Below are positions 54,681-62,803 of a stretch of DNA of 64,000 nt, one piece after another. The notes under the pieces are model-generated. The model had not been told where the DNA came from and ran no database searches. It worked only from the letters and a program-made list of their open reading frames with translations. Within the stretch, counting starts at the first letter, position 1. Every line of letters starts with the position of its first letter. Origin of the DNA: Prolixibacteraceae bacterium (GTDB lineage: Bacteria > Bacteroidota > Bacteroidia > Bacteroidales > Prolixibacteraceae); assembly GCA_019720755.1 (NCBI GenBank), contig CP081303.1, forward strand, positions 1,364,001 to 1,428,000, given 5' to 3'. Position numbers and translations under genes: made by a program.

Positions 54681-56009
54681 TTACGGTAGATTAGGGGTAA
54701 TTTTATCAATATTGGGGGTGGCTCCATACCTTCCTTGTATATAGCCATTCTTAATATTTATGGTATTATGTTCTTTAAATTCATTAAGAGAATATAAATC
54801 CGAAACACCGTTTTCTTTCTCTACAAACCAAACCTCATCAGAACGCAAATATTTTTTTTGATCTAAAAGTTCAGTTTCGTGTGTTGTATATATTAATTGT
54901 CCCTTACTTTTAATATTGCCAAAAAATTCAATTAATTTACAGATTAGTTCAGGGTGAATACTATTTTCAATTTCATCAATAAAAATAGTGTCTTTGTTGT
55001 TAATTAATATATATATTATACGAATAAGGTTTAAAAATGTTATTGTTCCATCTGATTGAGACCCCATGTCTAGTTCGCCAACAAAGCCATCTATCCCTTT
55101 CTGTTTAAATAGAATTTCTTTGACCAAAAGTTGCTCTTCTTCTTCTTGAATTAAATACATTGGTTTTTTACCATTGAATCGTATTAAGTTCGTCGCAGAA
55201 GGATCTTTTTTGAAAATGTTTTTAATAATATTAGTATCTTTAATATCATTTTCAGTTGAAATAAATTCAGTAAGTTCTGTTGTTTTTACAAAGAAGTTTT
55301 GTATTCCTAAGTTTACTTTATCGATGATCTTTTGAGCAAATAGGTTTAATCTTTCATCCTTAGAATAATCATTAATAAGATCTCTAGAATCTCTGTGAAT
55401 TGGATATACTTTAATGTGATTTTTAATCCAATTTACTGATTTATCAATATTAATATTTTCAATAAATGAAACATCCGTATAAATTGATAAAAATGAAGAT
55501 CGATTATTCTTGTCTAATGTTCGAGAGATTATTTGAATAATTTCAGAACTTATATTCACCTCTGCCCCAAATATTATCTCTTGATTATTACGTTCAAATT
55601 GGAGTCCGAAATCAGTCTTGTTAAACTTTTTTGTTTCTAATTTTTCTTTAAACGAATTTTCAGAAATAGCAAAACTATATTTATATACTTCATCTATTAT
55701 TAAAAACTCAATACTAATGATTATTTCACTTTTAGTTTCTTCTTTAAGATTAAAAGTGTACCTATGTAATTTTTCTTTTTCTAGAAAATTTTTATCCAAA
55801 GCAATACCTTTAATGAAATTAATAGTTTTTAGTAGATTGGATTTACCAGAACCATTAGACCCAAAGATTGCTGCTTGTTTTAAAAGAGGAATATTAATAT
55901 CTGAATATACTTGAGAAGATAATGTAGCCTTTTTTAGATTAGGAAACATATCGAATGATACCTCGTTATTGTATGAAAGAAAATTCTGTATATTTAGTCT
56001 GAGTAACAT
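54681..56009 (-). CDS. RloA/AbiLi-type AAA15 ATPase (second module)
   Basis: This 442-residue ATPase has Walker A GSNGSGKS at residues 50-57, Walker B with TIFIDEIENSIHPEL (about 355-370) and the following LIYTTHETELLD. It is the same length and layout as the ATPase at 49.8 kb but clearly diverged. Its last codons come from the IS66 end: removing the element and one target copy gives ...NLPMTDN and TGA, so only four residues were lost and the ATPase is probably functional. Its own rloB lies beyond the element and is frameshifted. A 26-base palindrome lies 10 bases before the start codon. Confidence 0.9.
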   Translation of the reverse strand: MLLRLNIQNFLSYNNEVSFDMFPNLKKATLSSQVYSDINIPLLKQAAIFGSNGSGKSNLLKTINFIKGIALDKNFLEKEKLHRYTFNLKEETKSEIIISIEFLIIDEVYKYSFAISENSFKEKLETKKFNKTDFGLQFERNNQEIIFGAEVNISSEIIQIISRTLDKNNRSSFLSIYTDVSFIENINIDKSVNWIKNHIKVYPIHRDSRDLINDYSKDERLNLFAQKIIDKVNLGIQNFFVKTTELTEFISTENDIKDTNIIKNIFKKDPSATNLIRFNGKKPMYLIQEEEEQLLVKEILFKQKGIDGFVGELDMGSQSDGTITFLNLIRIIYILINNKDTIFIDEIENSIHPELICKLIEFFGNIKSKGQLIYTTHETELLDQKKYLRSDEVWFVEKENGVSDLYSLNEFKEHNTINIKNGYIQGRYGATPNIDKITPNLP

Positions 56010-56019
56010 TGTTTTATTT

Positions 56020-56045
56020 ATTTACTTTACAGTTGTAAAGTAAAT
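56020..56045. promoter_or_regulatory. 26-bp palindrome upstream of the second rloA
   Basis: atttactttaca and its exact complement are separated by gt, 10 bases before the ATPase start codon. The position and symmetry suggest an operator (possible autoregulation) or a leader hairpin over the translation start. Confidence 0.55.
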
Positions 56046-56273
56046 GAATAAAAAAAACTTATCAAAACATAAGCGTGAGTTTTTCACGTTTGCGTTATTG
56101 TGATGAATAATTCCCTATGATGTATATAATAAAGTGTTGCTTCTCAATCTCAAATTCAGGAATTACATATCCCCTTATCCATTTTGCAAAGTAAGGTAAG
56201 CGTTCAGTTATCCCCATCTTGTGCATTATTTTAAAGCCTTCTATTTTTGAGACATAATCAAAAAAAGAAATAG

Positions 56274-56567
56274 ATGAGTAAAAAAGCACAGATGTTTGAT
56301 CTCATAGAAGCACAACACAATAGTGGACTAAGCAATATCGATTACTGTAAACAGAACAATATAAAACTATCAGTATATAGTTATTGGAAGGCAAAATATA
56401 AGAAGGAGTATTCTAAAGAAACTCAAGGTTTTTTTGTCACATTAGACAATGAAACCTCACAAATAAAAGAAGAGATCGTTATCACTTATCCCAATGGTGT
56501 AACCCTTCAACTTTCTTCAGCAACGACAATATCGACGCTTCGATCATTAATCCAGATTCAAGGCTGA
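56274..56567 (+). CDS. tnpA: IS66 accessory protein TnpA
   Basis: This 97-residue protein of the IS66 OrfA type has a helix-turn-helix-like N terminus (MFDLIEAQHNSGLSNIDYCKQNNIKLSVYSYWKAKY) and a short C-terminal beta segment (EIVITYPNGVTLQL). It overlaps tnpB by one base, as usual for the IS66 operon. It is required for transposition in three-gene IS66 elements. Confidence 0.85.
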   Translation: MSKKAQMFDLIEAQHNSGLSNIDYCKQNNIKLSVYSYWKAKYKKEYSKETQGFFVTLDNETSQIKEEIVITYPNGVTLQLSSATTISTLRSLIQIQG

Positions 56568-56911
56568 TGTTATCAATATCTTCAAATGATCGTTTTCACC
56601 TCTATTCTGAAGCAACAGATATGAGGAAAAGTTTTGATGGATTATCCGGATTGGTGCAGAATAAGATTGATGCCAATATTACTTCGGGAGATGTATTTAT
56701 CTTTCTGAACAAACGTCGTACCATGATGAAATTACTTAAATGGGAAAGAGGTGGTTTTGTTCTTTTTGTGAAACGATTAGAGAGAGGAACCTTTAGACCT
56801 CCTGAAATAAAAGACTTAACATCAATGCATCTTGAGTACACTGATCTTGTCCTTCTTATAGAAGGTGTTCTTGTCAAAGAATATAAAAGACAAAAACGTT
56901 ATGTTATTTAA
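56567..56911 (+). CDS. tnpB: IS66 accessory protein TnpB
   Basis: This 114-residue protein has the IS66 Orf2 signature (DMRKSFDGLSGLV near residues 18-30, DVFIFLNKRRTMMKLLKWERGGFVLFVKRLERGTF). It is full length and is followed by tnpC after 23 bases. The exact biochemical role is not known. Confidence 0.94.
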   Translation: MLSISSNDRFHLYSEATDMRKSFDGLSGLVQNKIDANITSGDVFIFLNKRRTMMKLLKWERGGFVLFVKRLERGTFRPPEIKDLTSMHLEYTDLVLLIEGVLVKEYKRQKRYVI

Positions 56912-56934
56912 ATAAATATGTGTATCCTTAAACC

Positions 56935-58443
56935 ATGAATAAGAGCGATATCATAGAGGATGTAAGTAAAGAAGATCTTTTGGACCAACTCCAAAAGATG
57001 ATGACTAAATACTCTAATGTCGACTCTGAAAACACCAACTTAAAACAAGAGATAGAATCCTTAAAGGCACAGATTGCCTATCTTCAAAGACGTATCTTTG
57101 GCTCAACCAAAGAAACCTATAAAGATCCGAACCAATTAGAGTTAGCTCTTGAAGTCGAAGAGAAAAATCTAGAAGACTTACAGATATCTTCTCCAGAAGA
57201 GGAGGTTATTGAGGTTGTTAAGAAGAAAAAAAAGGCAAAAAGAAAAAGTATCCCTTCTGACCTTCCTCGTCAAGTAGAAGTGATTGAACCTGATGATGTC
57301 CCAGAGGGAGCAACTCGTATTGGAGAAGAGATATCAGAGAGGATTGAGTTTAGTCCAGGTAAGCTTTATGTAAGACAAATTGTTCGTCCTAAATACCGTC
57401 TACTCGAAGAGGATAGCATTATCATCTCCGAGCTTCCGTCGGATCTTATCCCCAAATGTATGGCGGGAAACTCATTAATAAGTCAATTTATTGTTGGTAA
57501 ATTCTACGACCATATACCTCTTTATAGAGCCCAAGGGATCTTTAAAAGATCAGGAATTGATTTTCCTAAAGCAACCATCAATGGATGGATAAGGAAGGCT
57601 GCTGAACTACTTTCTCCACTATACAAACATATCGAGAAAAAAGTAATCCAGTCAGACTATATTCAAGCCGATGAGAAAAGCATCAAGGTTCTAACAGATA
57701 AGAAACAAGGAGCCACTCATCTTGGTTATTTTTGGATATATTATGCACCACATATAAAGAGTTGTTTATTTACTTACGATAACTCTCGAAGGGGTTCTGT
57801 ACCAGAATCTACATTAAAAGAGTTTAAAGGAGTTCTCCAGACAGATGGATATCAAGGTTATCATAAACTTGGACGCCAAAAAGAAGTTATAAAGTTAGCA
57901 TGTATGGCACATGCTCGACGGAAATTTTTTGAGGCAAAAGAAAATGATCGAACTCGTGCTGAATATGCTTTGAAAAAAATCCAAGAACTATATAAGATAG
58001 AGAGAACAAGTCAGGAAAAAGAGTTGTCTATCGAAGAAACCTATCTTCTTCGACAAGAACTTGCTGTACCTATACTAGAGGAACTCGGTCAATGGTTAAA
58101 AAAAGAGTCTCTTACAGCATTACCTAAAAGCCCTATTGGGAAAGCAATCAACTATAGTCTAAATCTATGGGATGAACTGTGTCGATATACAGAAGATGGA
58201 AGCTACATAATCGACAATAATAATGTAGAGAATAAAGTACGCCCAGTAGCCATTGGACGTAAAAACTATCTCTTTGCAGGATCAGAAGAGGGAGCTAAAA
58301 GAGCAGCAATGTTCTATACTTTATCTTCAATGTGCAAAATGGCAGACGTTGAACCTCATGCATGGTATACAGATATCTTAAATCGTATATCCGACACCAA
58401 GCCATCGAAATACGATGACTTACTTCCTCAAAACTGGAAATAA
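56935..58443 (+). CDS. tnpC: IS66 transposase TnpC
   Basis: This 502-residue transposase has an N-terminal leucine-zipper coiled coil (about 25-60), the conserved QIAYLQRRIFGSTKE motif and a Lys-rich linker. The DDE core has SDYIQADEKSIKVL, LQTDGYQGYH and the C-terminal NNNVENKVRPVAIGRKNYLFAGSEEGAKRAA. It also has the IS66 C-terminal domain. It is full length and looks active. Confidence 0.95.
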   Translation: MNKSDIIEDVSKEDLLDQLQKMMTKYSNVDSENTNLKQEIESLKAQIAYLQRRIFGSTKETYKDPNQLELALEVEEKNLEDLQISSPEEEVIEVVKKKKKAKRKSIPSDLPRQVEVIEPDDVPEGATRIGEEISERIEFSPGKLYVRQIVRPKYRLLEEDSIIISELPSDLIPKCMAGNSLISQFIVGKFYDHIPLYRAQGIFKRSGIDFPKATINGWIRKAAELLSPLYKHIEKKVIQSDYIQADEKSIKVLTDKKQGATHLGYFWIYYAPHIKSCLFTYDNSRRGSVPESTLKEFKGVLQTDGYQGYHKLGRQKEVIKLACMAHARRKFFEAKENDRTRAEYALKKIQELYKIERTSQEKELSIEETYLLRQELAVPILEELGQWLKKESLTALPKSPIGKAINYSLNLWDELCRYTEDGSYIIDNNNVENKVRPVAIGRKNYLFAGSEEGAKRAAMFYTLSSMCKMADVEPHAWYTDILNRISDTKPSKYDDLLPQNWK

Positions 58444-58496
58444 TCTTTATAGTAAAAAAGATCAATCTTCATATACGTGAGTAGCCGAACGGATAC

Positions 58497-58938
58497 CTCT
58501 AAATTTAAAAAAGATTCATTTAGTGCAAGTACACTACATGATGTCGTATCTCAAGCTTTAAAAAATATTGGACGTGTTAACGCAACAGTTGAAGAATTTA
58601 AAAATAAATACAACAATAGTTGGAAAAATGAGTTTTATAAAGTTCCTAAGAAAGGTAATATAGAATCTAAAAAGACAAAGATATCACTAGTGCGAAAAGG
58701 AAATGATTGGGAAGTAATCAAGAATGTTATTGAAGGAATTTATTCAAATCCTAATTACCATAAAAGAATTTTTATAGCCATGCCTTCTTTTACAAAAGAA
58801 GAACTTCAGATTAAGTTAGAGAAGACAAGTTGTAGTGACGGAAATTTACATGAAATACAATTACTATGGCTTTTGAGTTCTTTTATCTCAACTTGTCAAG
58901 ATTATGGGGTGGAACCATATTTATTGACATATGGTTGA
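58497..58938 (+). pseudogene. 3' fragment of an unknown gene cut by the IS66 element
   Basis: The frame is open through the putative IS66 right end (from GTG at 58477) and runs for about 147 codons of native sequence (ASTLHDVVSQALKNIG, NDWEVIKNVIEGIYSNPNYHKRIFIAMPSFTKEELQIKL, ending YGVEPYLLTYG). The composition looks like a real protein. I do not recognise a family. No start codon exists outside the IS end, so the original N terminus was probably lost with the insertion. Confidence 0.5.
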
Positions 58939-58942
58939 TTAT

Positions 58943-59220
58943 AGATCTGTTTGTTGATGTAGGGCTTCAAAGTTCTCTTTTCTGCATACTTATTATGAGC
59001 TAAATTGAAGGATCAAACATTTTAGAAATATATCTCCTCTGTCAAGGCAAAAATAATGAGACAAAGTAGACCCTACGTCGATATTTTATAACCTAGAATA
59101 CGATGATACAGATACAATGGAATGATTCAATTAGGTTCATTATTTGGTATTGCATCATAATGTCCACAATCGTAGTTGAAGTATTGTAGATTACAATAGA
59201 AGAAAGCTTCTCGAATAGTA
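58943..59220 (-). pseudogene. Decayed second copy of the phage dam methylase gene
   Basis: Two segments match the intact dam gene at 60502-61338 on the same strand. 58943-58975 corresponds to its 3' end (atgtagggcttcaaagt shared), and 59150-59215 corresponds to the catalytic region, reading EAFFYCNLQYFNYDCGHYD where the intact gene has EAFFYCDPPYFNSDCGHYD. The DPPY motif has become NLQY and the DNA between the segments is ~40 bases shorter, so it is inactive. Confidence 0.8.
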
Positions 59221-59254
59221 TAACACATAAAAACTTGGTTATACTCAGAATAAA

Positions 59255-59285
59255 AAAGCCTGTAAATTGTTGATTTACAGGCTTT
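59255..59285 (-). terminator. Minus-strand terminator at the end of the prophage region
   Basis: A 13-bp perfect stem (aaagcctgtaaat / atttacaggcttt, loop tgttg) is followed on the minus strand by a T-run. It is placed beyond the SieB-like gene. The 59286-59540 stretch shows no gene. Confidence 0.75.
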
Positions 59286-59540
59286 AGGTGATCTCAAGGG
59301 GACTTTGTAAACCATTGTATTCTAATGTTTTATCTTCTTCGGTATCACTTGTAGTATCAATCAAATGAAATAAATGTTAAAGATTTCTCTTTTGTTTAGA
59401 TTAAGGCATAAACCTCTGGAATTAAAAATGTCATTACTCCACCAATGATTGTACTCCCTTTCATGAAATGCCACAAGTACTTTAATTTGAAATTATTTAA
59501 CCTTAGATTTTCTTGTTAATCTAGTATCATTACATTTTAA

Positions 59541-60152
59541 CTAGAATGAGTTTAGAATGGAGTCGTACTCATGCAGTCTTTTTGCCCAAGCAGGACGATT
59601 ATTCTTTAAATTAACCCAGTCATCTTCAGTTAGATTTTCAAAAGCTTTTGGAAAATCAATTATTTCATATGTTAAGTTTTCAAGGATTTGATCATTCAAG
59701 CTGTAGTTAGAATAAAATTCACCAAATTGAGATGTACATATGACTGTGTTCGTATGTATAATACCTTTTGAAAGTAGTCCAGAAACTGTAGGGTCATTAA
59801 TTGGCATTTTGATACTTTTACTTCCTAACAAGAAGAATTCTCGAATTAATGATTTTTCGTGAGGATCTAATGACTTGATGGTTTTCTTTAGCTTTCTTTT
59901 ATATTTCCTTTTGTTGTAAAAAACTTTTAGTTTTTGTTTGATGTATTTACCAAATCTTATCAGAAGAATTAGTGTCGAAACAACGAAAGCTATAAAAATA
60001 TATAGATTATACTTGGGATCTATACTTGAAATATTAAAAAAATCGAATATTATTTCTCCATAAAAAAGTTTTAATGCAGTAATAGCCATTATAATAAATA
60101 ATGTAGTATTCGATATTTTATCTAGATCGATTAAGTTTTTGAGCCATTCCAT
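59541..60152 (-). CDS. SieB-like superinfection-exclusion membrane protein
   Basis: This 203-residue protein has two N-terminal membrane helices (TLFIIMAITALKLFYG, LYIFIAFVVSTLILLI) and a basic stretch. A cytoplasmic domain follows with SLDPHEKSLIREFFLLGSKSI, VSGLLSKGIIHT and DWVNLKNNRPAW. This layout matches the superinfection exclusion protein B (SieB) family of prophages, which blocks development of related phages. It lies just outside the lysis genes. The assignment is by pattern and context. Confidence 0.6.
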   Translation of the reverse strand: MEWLKNLIDLDKISNTTLFIIMAITALKLFYGEIIFDFFNISSIDPKYNLYIFIAFVVSTLILLIRFGKYIKQKLKVFYNKRKYKRKLKKTIKSLDPHEKSLIREFFLLGSKSIKMPINDPTVSGLLSKGIIHTNTVICTSQFGEFYSNYSLNDQILENLTYEIIDFPKAFENLTEDDWVNLKNNRPAWAKRLHEYDSILNSF

Positions 60153-60292
60153 ATTACAATATTCAATTTTATAATAATTTGTTTATCAAAAATAATTATT
60201 AATTCATTAGTTTATCAAAAATCAAAATCAAATTTATCGTAAGATTACACCTTGTATAGTAATCAAGAATGGCTTGAATTCATTCAAGGTCA

Positions 60293-60496
60293 TTAATATT
60301 TCTTTTCTAACATCTCCTGTCGATATTGATGTCTAGTGTAACCGGTGCCATTGATATGGTAGACGCACCAGACATCTACGGGCATTGTAGGTGTTGATTG
60401 ATAATTTACTTCTACGGTCATGGGGACGCTGCCACTTTTTAAAGTGACAACGTCTCCTGGTTTAAATAACTTCTTAATTTCTTTTGATTCTTCCAT
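60293..60496 (-). CDS. DUF2158 (YodC-type) small protein
   Basis: This 67-residue protein has the DUF2158 pattern FKPGDVVTLKSGSVPMTVE, followed by VWCVYHINGTGYTRHQY in place of the usual xVxCxWF. It is a small SH3-like fold of unknown function, frequent in prophages. It ends the dam gene cluster with a 5-base gap. Confidence 0.8.
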   Translation of the reverse strand: MEESKEIKKLFKPGDVVTLKSGSVPMTVEVNYQSTPTMPVDVWCVYHINGTGYTRHQYRQEMLEKKY

Positions 60497-60501
60497 GATA
60501 C

Positions 60502-61338
60502 TTACTTGAGGTCAGTGAATAGATCCGATGGTTTATGTAGGGCTTCAAAGTCGTAGTTGGCTGTGAGTACTTCGATCTTTGATTTGTTGGGTTTGCCAGT
60601 ACTATTGTTGTTGGCTACACTAACGGTCTGCTTGATTTGCTTCTGGTACCATCCATGTTTCTCTGCGTATTCGGAGAGAATGTCGGATGGATAACTACTC
60701 AATAAAAACTTACCCTTGATCGAGGATAGGAGCGTAAGGAGAGCTTCAAAGTCCTCTTTGCTGTATCCATCATAGTGTCCGCAATCGCTGTTGAAGTATG
60801 GAGGATCACAGTAGAAGAATGCCTCTTCTTGATCTCGGCTGTTGATGATACGTAGTGCATCGGTACATTCTATTTGTACGTTCTGGAGTCGTATGGCCAA
60901 CTCTTCAGAGAACTCATTTCGTTTGTTATTGATCTTCTTGGAGGTGCAGTTCTTCGATATATCATATCCCCAGGTTCCATCCAACATGGAAGAAAAACTC
61001 TCGTTTGCCATCACCCATATCGCCCATGCTCTTTTCTCTCTTGTAAACATATGAGGATTTCCATAGATTACCTTTGCATCGTTGAATTGAGAGCGTGAGT
61101 GTAACGATATGCGTATCATGGTAGATAGTGTCGCAAAGTCATTTTTAATCACCTCATAGAAGTTAATAAGCTCTCTATTGGTATCGTTGATCACTTCGAT
61201 ATTAGAGGGACGCTTAGACCAGAAGATGGCACCACCTCCGATAAAGGGTTCTGCATATAGCGTGTGCATGGGAAATAGAGGTAAGATGGTTTTGATTAGG
61301 TTTTGTTTCCCACCATAATAACTGATAGGTGCTTTCAT
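60502..61338 (-). CDS. dam: Phage DNA adenine methylase (D12 class)
   Basis: This 278-residue protein has the SAM-binding motif FIGGGA (residues 32-37, in YAEPFIGGGAIFWSK) and the catalytic DPPY at 178-181, in the D12 (Dam) order. The N-terminal PISYYGGKQNLI is also typical. It methylates the N6 position of adenine, probably to protect phage DNA from host restriction. A decayed second copy lies 1.5 kb downstream. The leader carries nested inverted repeats. Confidence 0.95.
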   Translation of the reverse strand: MKAPISYYGGKQNLIKTILPLFPMHTLYAEPFIGGGAIFWSKRPSNIEVINDTNRELINFYEVIKNDFATLSTMIRISLHSRSQFNDAKVIYGNPHMFTREKRAWAIWVMANESFSSMLDGTWGYDISKNCTSKKINNKRNEFSEELAIRLQNVQIECTDALRIINSRDQEEAFFYCDPPYFNSDCGHYDGYSKEDFEALLTLLSSIKGKFLLSSYPSDILSEYAEKHGWYQKQIKQTVSVANNNSTGKPNKSKIEVLTANYDFEALHKPSDLFTDLK

Positions 61339-61365
61339 AATTTGTTTATTTTTGTTAACTTTAAT

Positions 61366-61460
61366 TTATCTCTCACAAAAAAGCGTACAACCACGATAAG
61401 ACATTTAGTGCCCTAGGTGTGTTTGTACGCTATGTATGATCATTTTATTGTGAGAGATAA
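61366..61460 (-). promoter_or_regulatory. Nested inverted-repeat leader of dam
   Basis: Outer 13-bp perfect arms (ttatctctcacaa at 61366, complement ending 61460) enclose inner 9-bp perfect arms (agcgtacaa 61382-61390, complement 61423-61431). On the minus strand the inner stem is followed by a T-run, so it could terminate or attenuate transcription 28 bases before the dam start. Confidence 0.65.
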
Positions 61461-61483
61461 CTTGAAGTGCTTAGGGCACTTTT

Positions 61484-61780
61484 TTACCTTCTTGGTCTTC
61501 CAAAAAGGAATGCGATAATAAGCCCTAAGTATTCTATTAGTTTGGTGTTCGTCTCTTCTGGAATACCAATTGCTTTACCAAAGATGACACATAGTAGGAT
61601 GATCAGTATTACCAGCTCATGAATGTTCTGATCCAACCATCCACCATTACGATTAAATCTTCGGGCATCTTGTTTGTCTCCAGTAGCACTGTTTTTGATA
61701 AACTTGGAGGCGGTCTTTTTTACCGTATCGGTAATGTTTTTCACATTGTCTTTCATGAATAGGCGTTTTAGGAATTTCAT
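61484..61780 (-). CDS. Holin-like phage membrane protein
   Basis: This 98-residue protein has a basic N-terminal half and two hydrophobic segments near the C terminus (LVILIILLCVIFGKAIGI, YLGLIIAFLFG) ending in RPRR. Its place directly after the M15 endolysin gene suggests a holin. No family was recognised, so holin is an inference from topology and position. Confidence 0.55.
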   Translation of the reverse strand: MKFLKRLFMKDNVKNITDTVKKTASKFIKNSATGDKQDARRFNRNGGWLDQNIHELVILIILLCVIFGKAIGIPEETNTKLIEYLGLIIAFLFGRPRR

Positions 61781-61782
61781 AA

Positions 61783-62232
61783 TTAAGGGTTAAAGAGGTA
61801 AATTTTGCTTCCTTGATCACGAACATCAAGGTGAACCCAATGCACGTGGTTCTCTAATCTTATCGGATATGGAAGTTCGTCAGCAAGCTCTTCAATAATA
61901 TATTTACGTACTTGCCAAGCCTCCATACCCTTCACATCAAAATCAATGGCTTGTCCCTGGATATGTGCAGACATATATACTTTCTCTTTTCGTGTCTTTG
62001 TAGCTACCAATTCACATAGATTGCATCTTAGTCCACGTTGGGAAAGGTCTCCATCGTAGTGCCAATCATTAACAAAGAAGGCTCTGTTTAACTTCGCACG
62101 TAAGAATAGAAGTGTTTCTAAAAGACGTGGATCAAAAAAGTTCCATGCTCTTGTGCCATACTTCTCATATACTTCTGGACACACCAATTCTTGTAACTCA
62201 AAATGTTTCTGCAGGTTCTTTATTGTTTCCAT
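61783..62232 (-). CDS. M15-family peptidase endolysin
   Basis: With the start at 62232 (METIKNLQKHF) the protein has ~149 residues. It shows the M15A metal motifs: His and Asp in SAHIQGQAIDFD (about residues 85-97) and the second His in HVHWVHLDVRD (about 127-136). These enzymes cut peptidoglycan peptide cross-links and serve as phage endolysins. The 5' end overlaps the upstream small gene by 35 bases, and a longer frame is open to 62268. It is followed by the holin-like gene after 2 bases. Confidence 0.88.
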   Translation of the reverse strand: METIKNLQKHFELQELVCPEVYEKYGTRAWNFFDPRLLETLLFLRAKLNRAFFVNDWHYDGDLSQRGLRCNLCELVATKTRKEKVYMSAHIQGQAIDFDVKGMEAWQVRKYIIEELADELPYPIRLENHVHWVHLDVRDQGSKIYLFNP

Positions 62233-62506
62233 AAGGCTTCGCTTTAGGTGTTGAAAATTGCTTCTCAAGATTAGATATCTTTTCGTTCATAGCTTGTCGA
62301 TATAGTTGACAGCTATGTTTGTGGGAGCGATCTCTCTCTTCTATGACAGCGATGGTTTTGGACAACTCTTGCAAAGCTTCACTTAGTCTGGTTAAAGAGT
62401 GTGAGAACTCTTTGTTTGCTTTTAATTGTGCCGAGATGATCCATCCGATGGTTCCAAGAAAGGCAGTAAGGGCAGCAGTGATAAGCGAAATAGCAAGGTC
62501 AGACAT
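62198..62506 (-). CDS. Phage protein with N-terminal membrane helix and coiled coil
   Basis: This 102-residue protein has one membrane helix (LAISLITAALTAFLGTIGWIIS), then a long amphipathic coiled coil (LTRLSEALQELSKTIAVIEERDR) and a charged tail. The layout recalls i-spanin (Rz-like) or other phage lysis accessory proteins, and it precedes the endolysin gene with an overlap. Function unproven. Confidence 0.6.
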   Translation of the reverse strand: MSDLAISLITAALTAFLGTIGWIISAQLKANKEFSHSLTRLSEALQELSKTIAVIEERDRSHKHSCQLYRQAMNEKISNLEKQFSTPKAKPYGNNKEPAETF

Positions 62507-62512
62507 GATTGT

Positions 62513-62803
62513 TTAGTTTAGACTTTGAATAATAGAACGTGCAACAATAGGGGGAAAACCTTCAAAGGCACTCTTCACAAGCTTCTTAAACTCCTCTTTC
62601 TGCTCTTCATTGACTTCGACAGATTCTCCTTGGTAGATGAGTCTTCCAAGTTCATAGACTTTGTCTGAGCCTTGTGAGTAGATATAGTTTCCGAGGTGCT
62701 TCTCAATGAAGTCGGGAGCCAATGCATTCTCTTTGATGATGGCTTGTCTTACATCGTTTCCTGCTAGATCCTTGATCTTGATCTCTTGTACATTTTTTTT
62801 CAT
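62513..62803 (-). CDS. Small phage protein of unknown function
   Basis: This 96-residue protein begins MKKNVQEIKIKDLAGNDV and has an acidic helical C-terminal half (VEVNEEQKEEFKKLVKSAFEG). Its start overlaps the stop of the tail gene by 4 bases and its stop lies 6 bases before the coiled-coil gene. It may be a tail-associated or chaperone-like factor, but no family is recognised. Confidence 0.6.
   Translation of the reverse strand: MKKNVQEIKIKDLAGNDVRQAIIKENALAPDFIEKHLGNYIYSQGSDKVYELGRLIYQGESVEVNEEQKEEFKKLVKSAFEGFPPIVARSIIQSLN

Larger units (their letters stand above)
53022..54684 (+). mobile_element. IS66-family (ISBst12-type) element with 8-bp target duplication
   Basis: The ends are inverted repeats (gtaactactcaggttc at 53022; the complement ends at 54684). 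They are flanked by the exact 8-bp duplication ggtagatt (53014-53021 and 54685-54692), the length expected for IS66 elements. One transposase gene is inside, followed by a hairpin (cctccattc / gaatggagg, 54632-54655). It inserted between rloA and rloB of the second module. The terminal repeat supplies a new TAA stop to the ATPase gene. A relic of the same element lies at 8872. Confidence 0.95.
56196..58496 (+). mobile_element. Three-gene IS66 element (tnpA, tnpB, tnpC)
   Basis: The left end gtaagcgttcagttatcccc (56196) is a typical IS66 terminal repeat. The best right end is the imperfect complement at 58477-58496 (gtgagtagccgaacggatac), which matches about 12 of 20 bases. No 8-bp duplication is seen (aaagtaag versus ctctaaat), so the element may have recombined or deleted flanking DNA. 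All three genes look intact. Confidence 0.8.

Noticed and set aside
56095-56195. Minus-strand coding-looking tail (ending IGNYSSQ) left of the second IS66
   Set aside because: Only about 30 residues lie outside the IS and no matching part is found on the other side.
59127-59315. 62-residue minus-strand open frame with EAFFYC and DCGHYD
   Set aside because: It is part of the decayed dam copy and runs through a terminator hairpin; not a gene.
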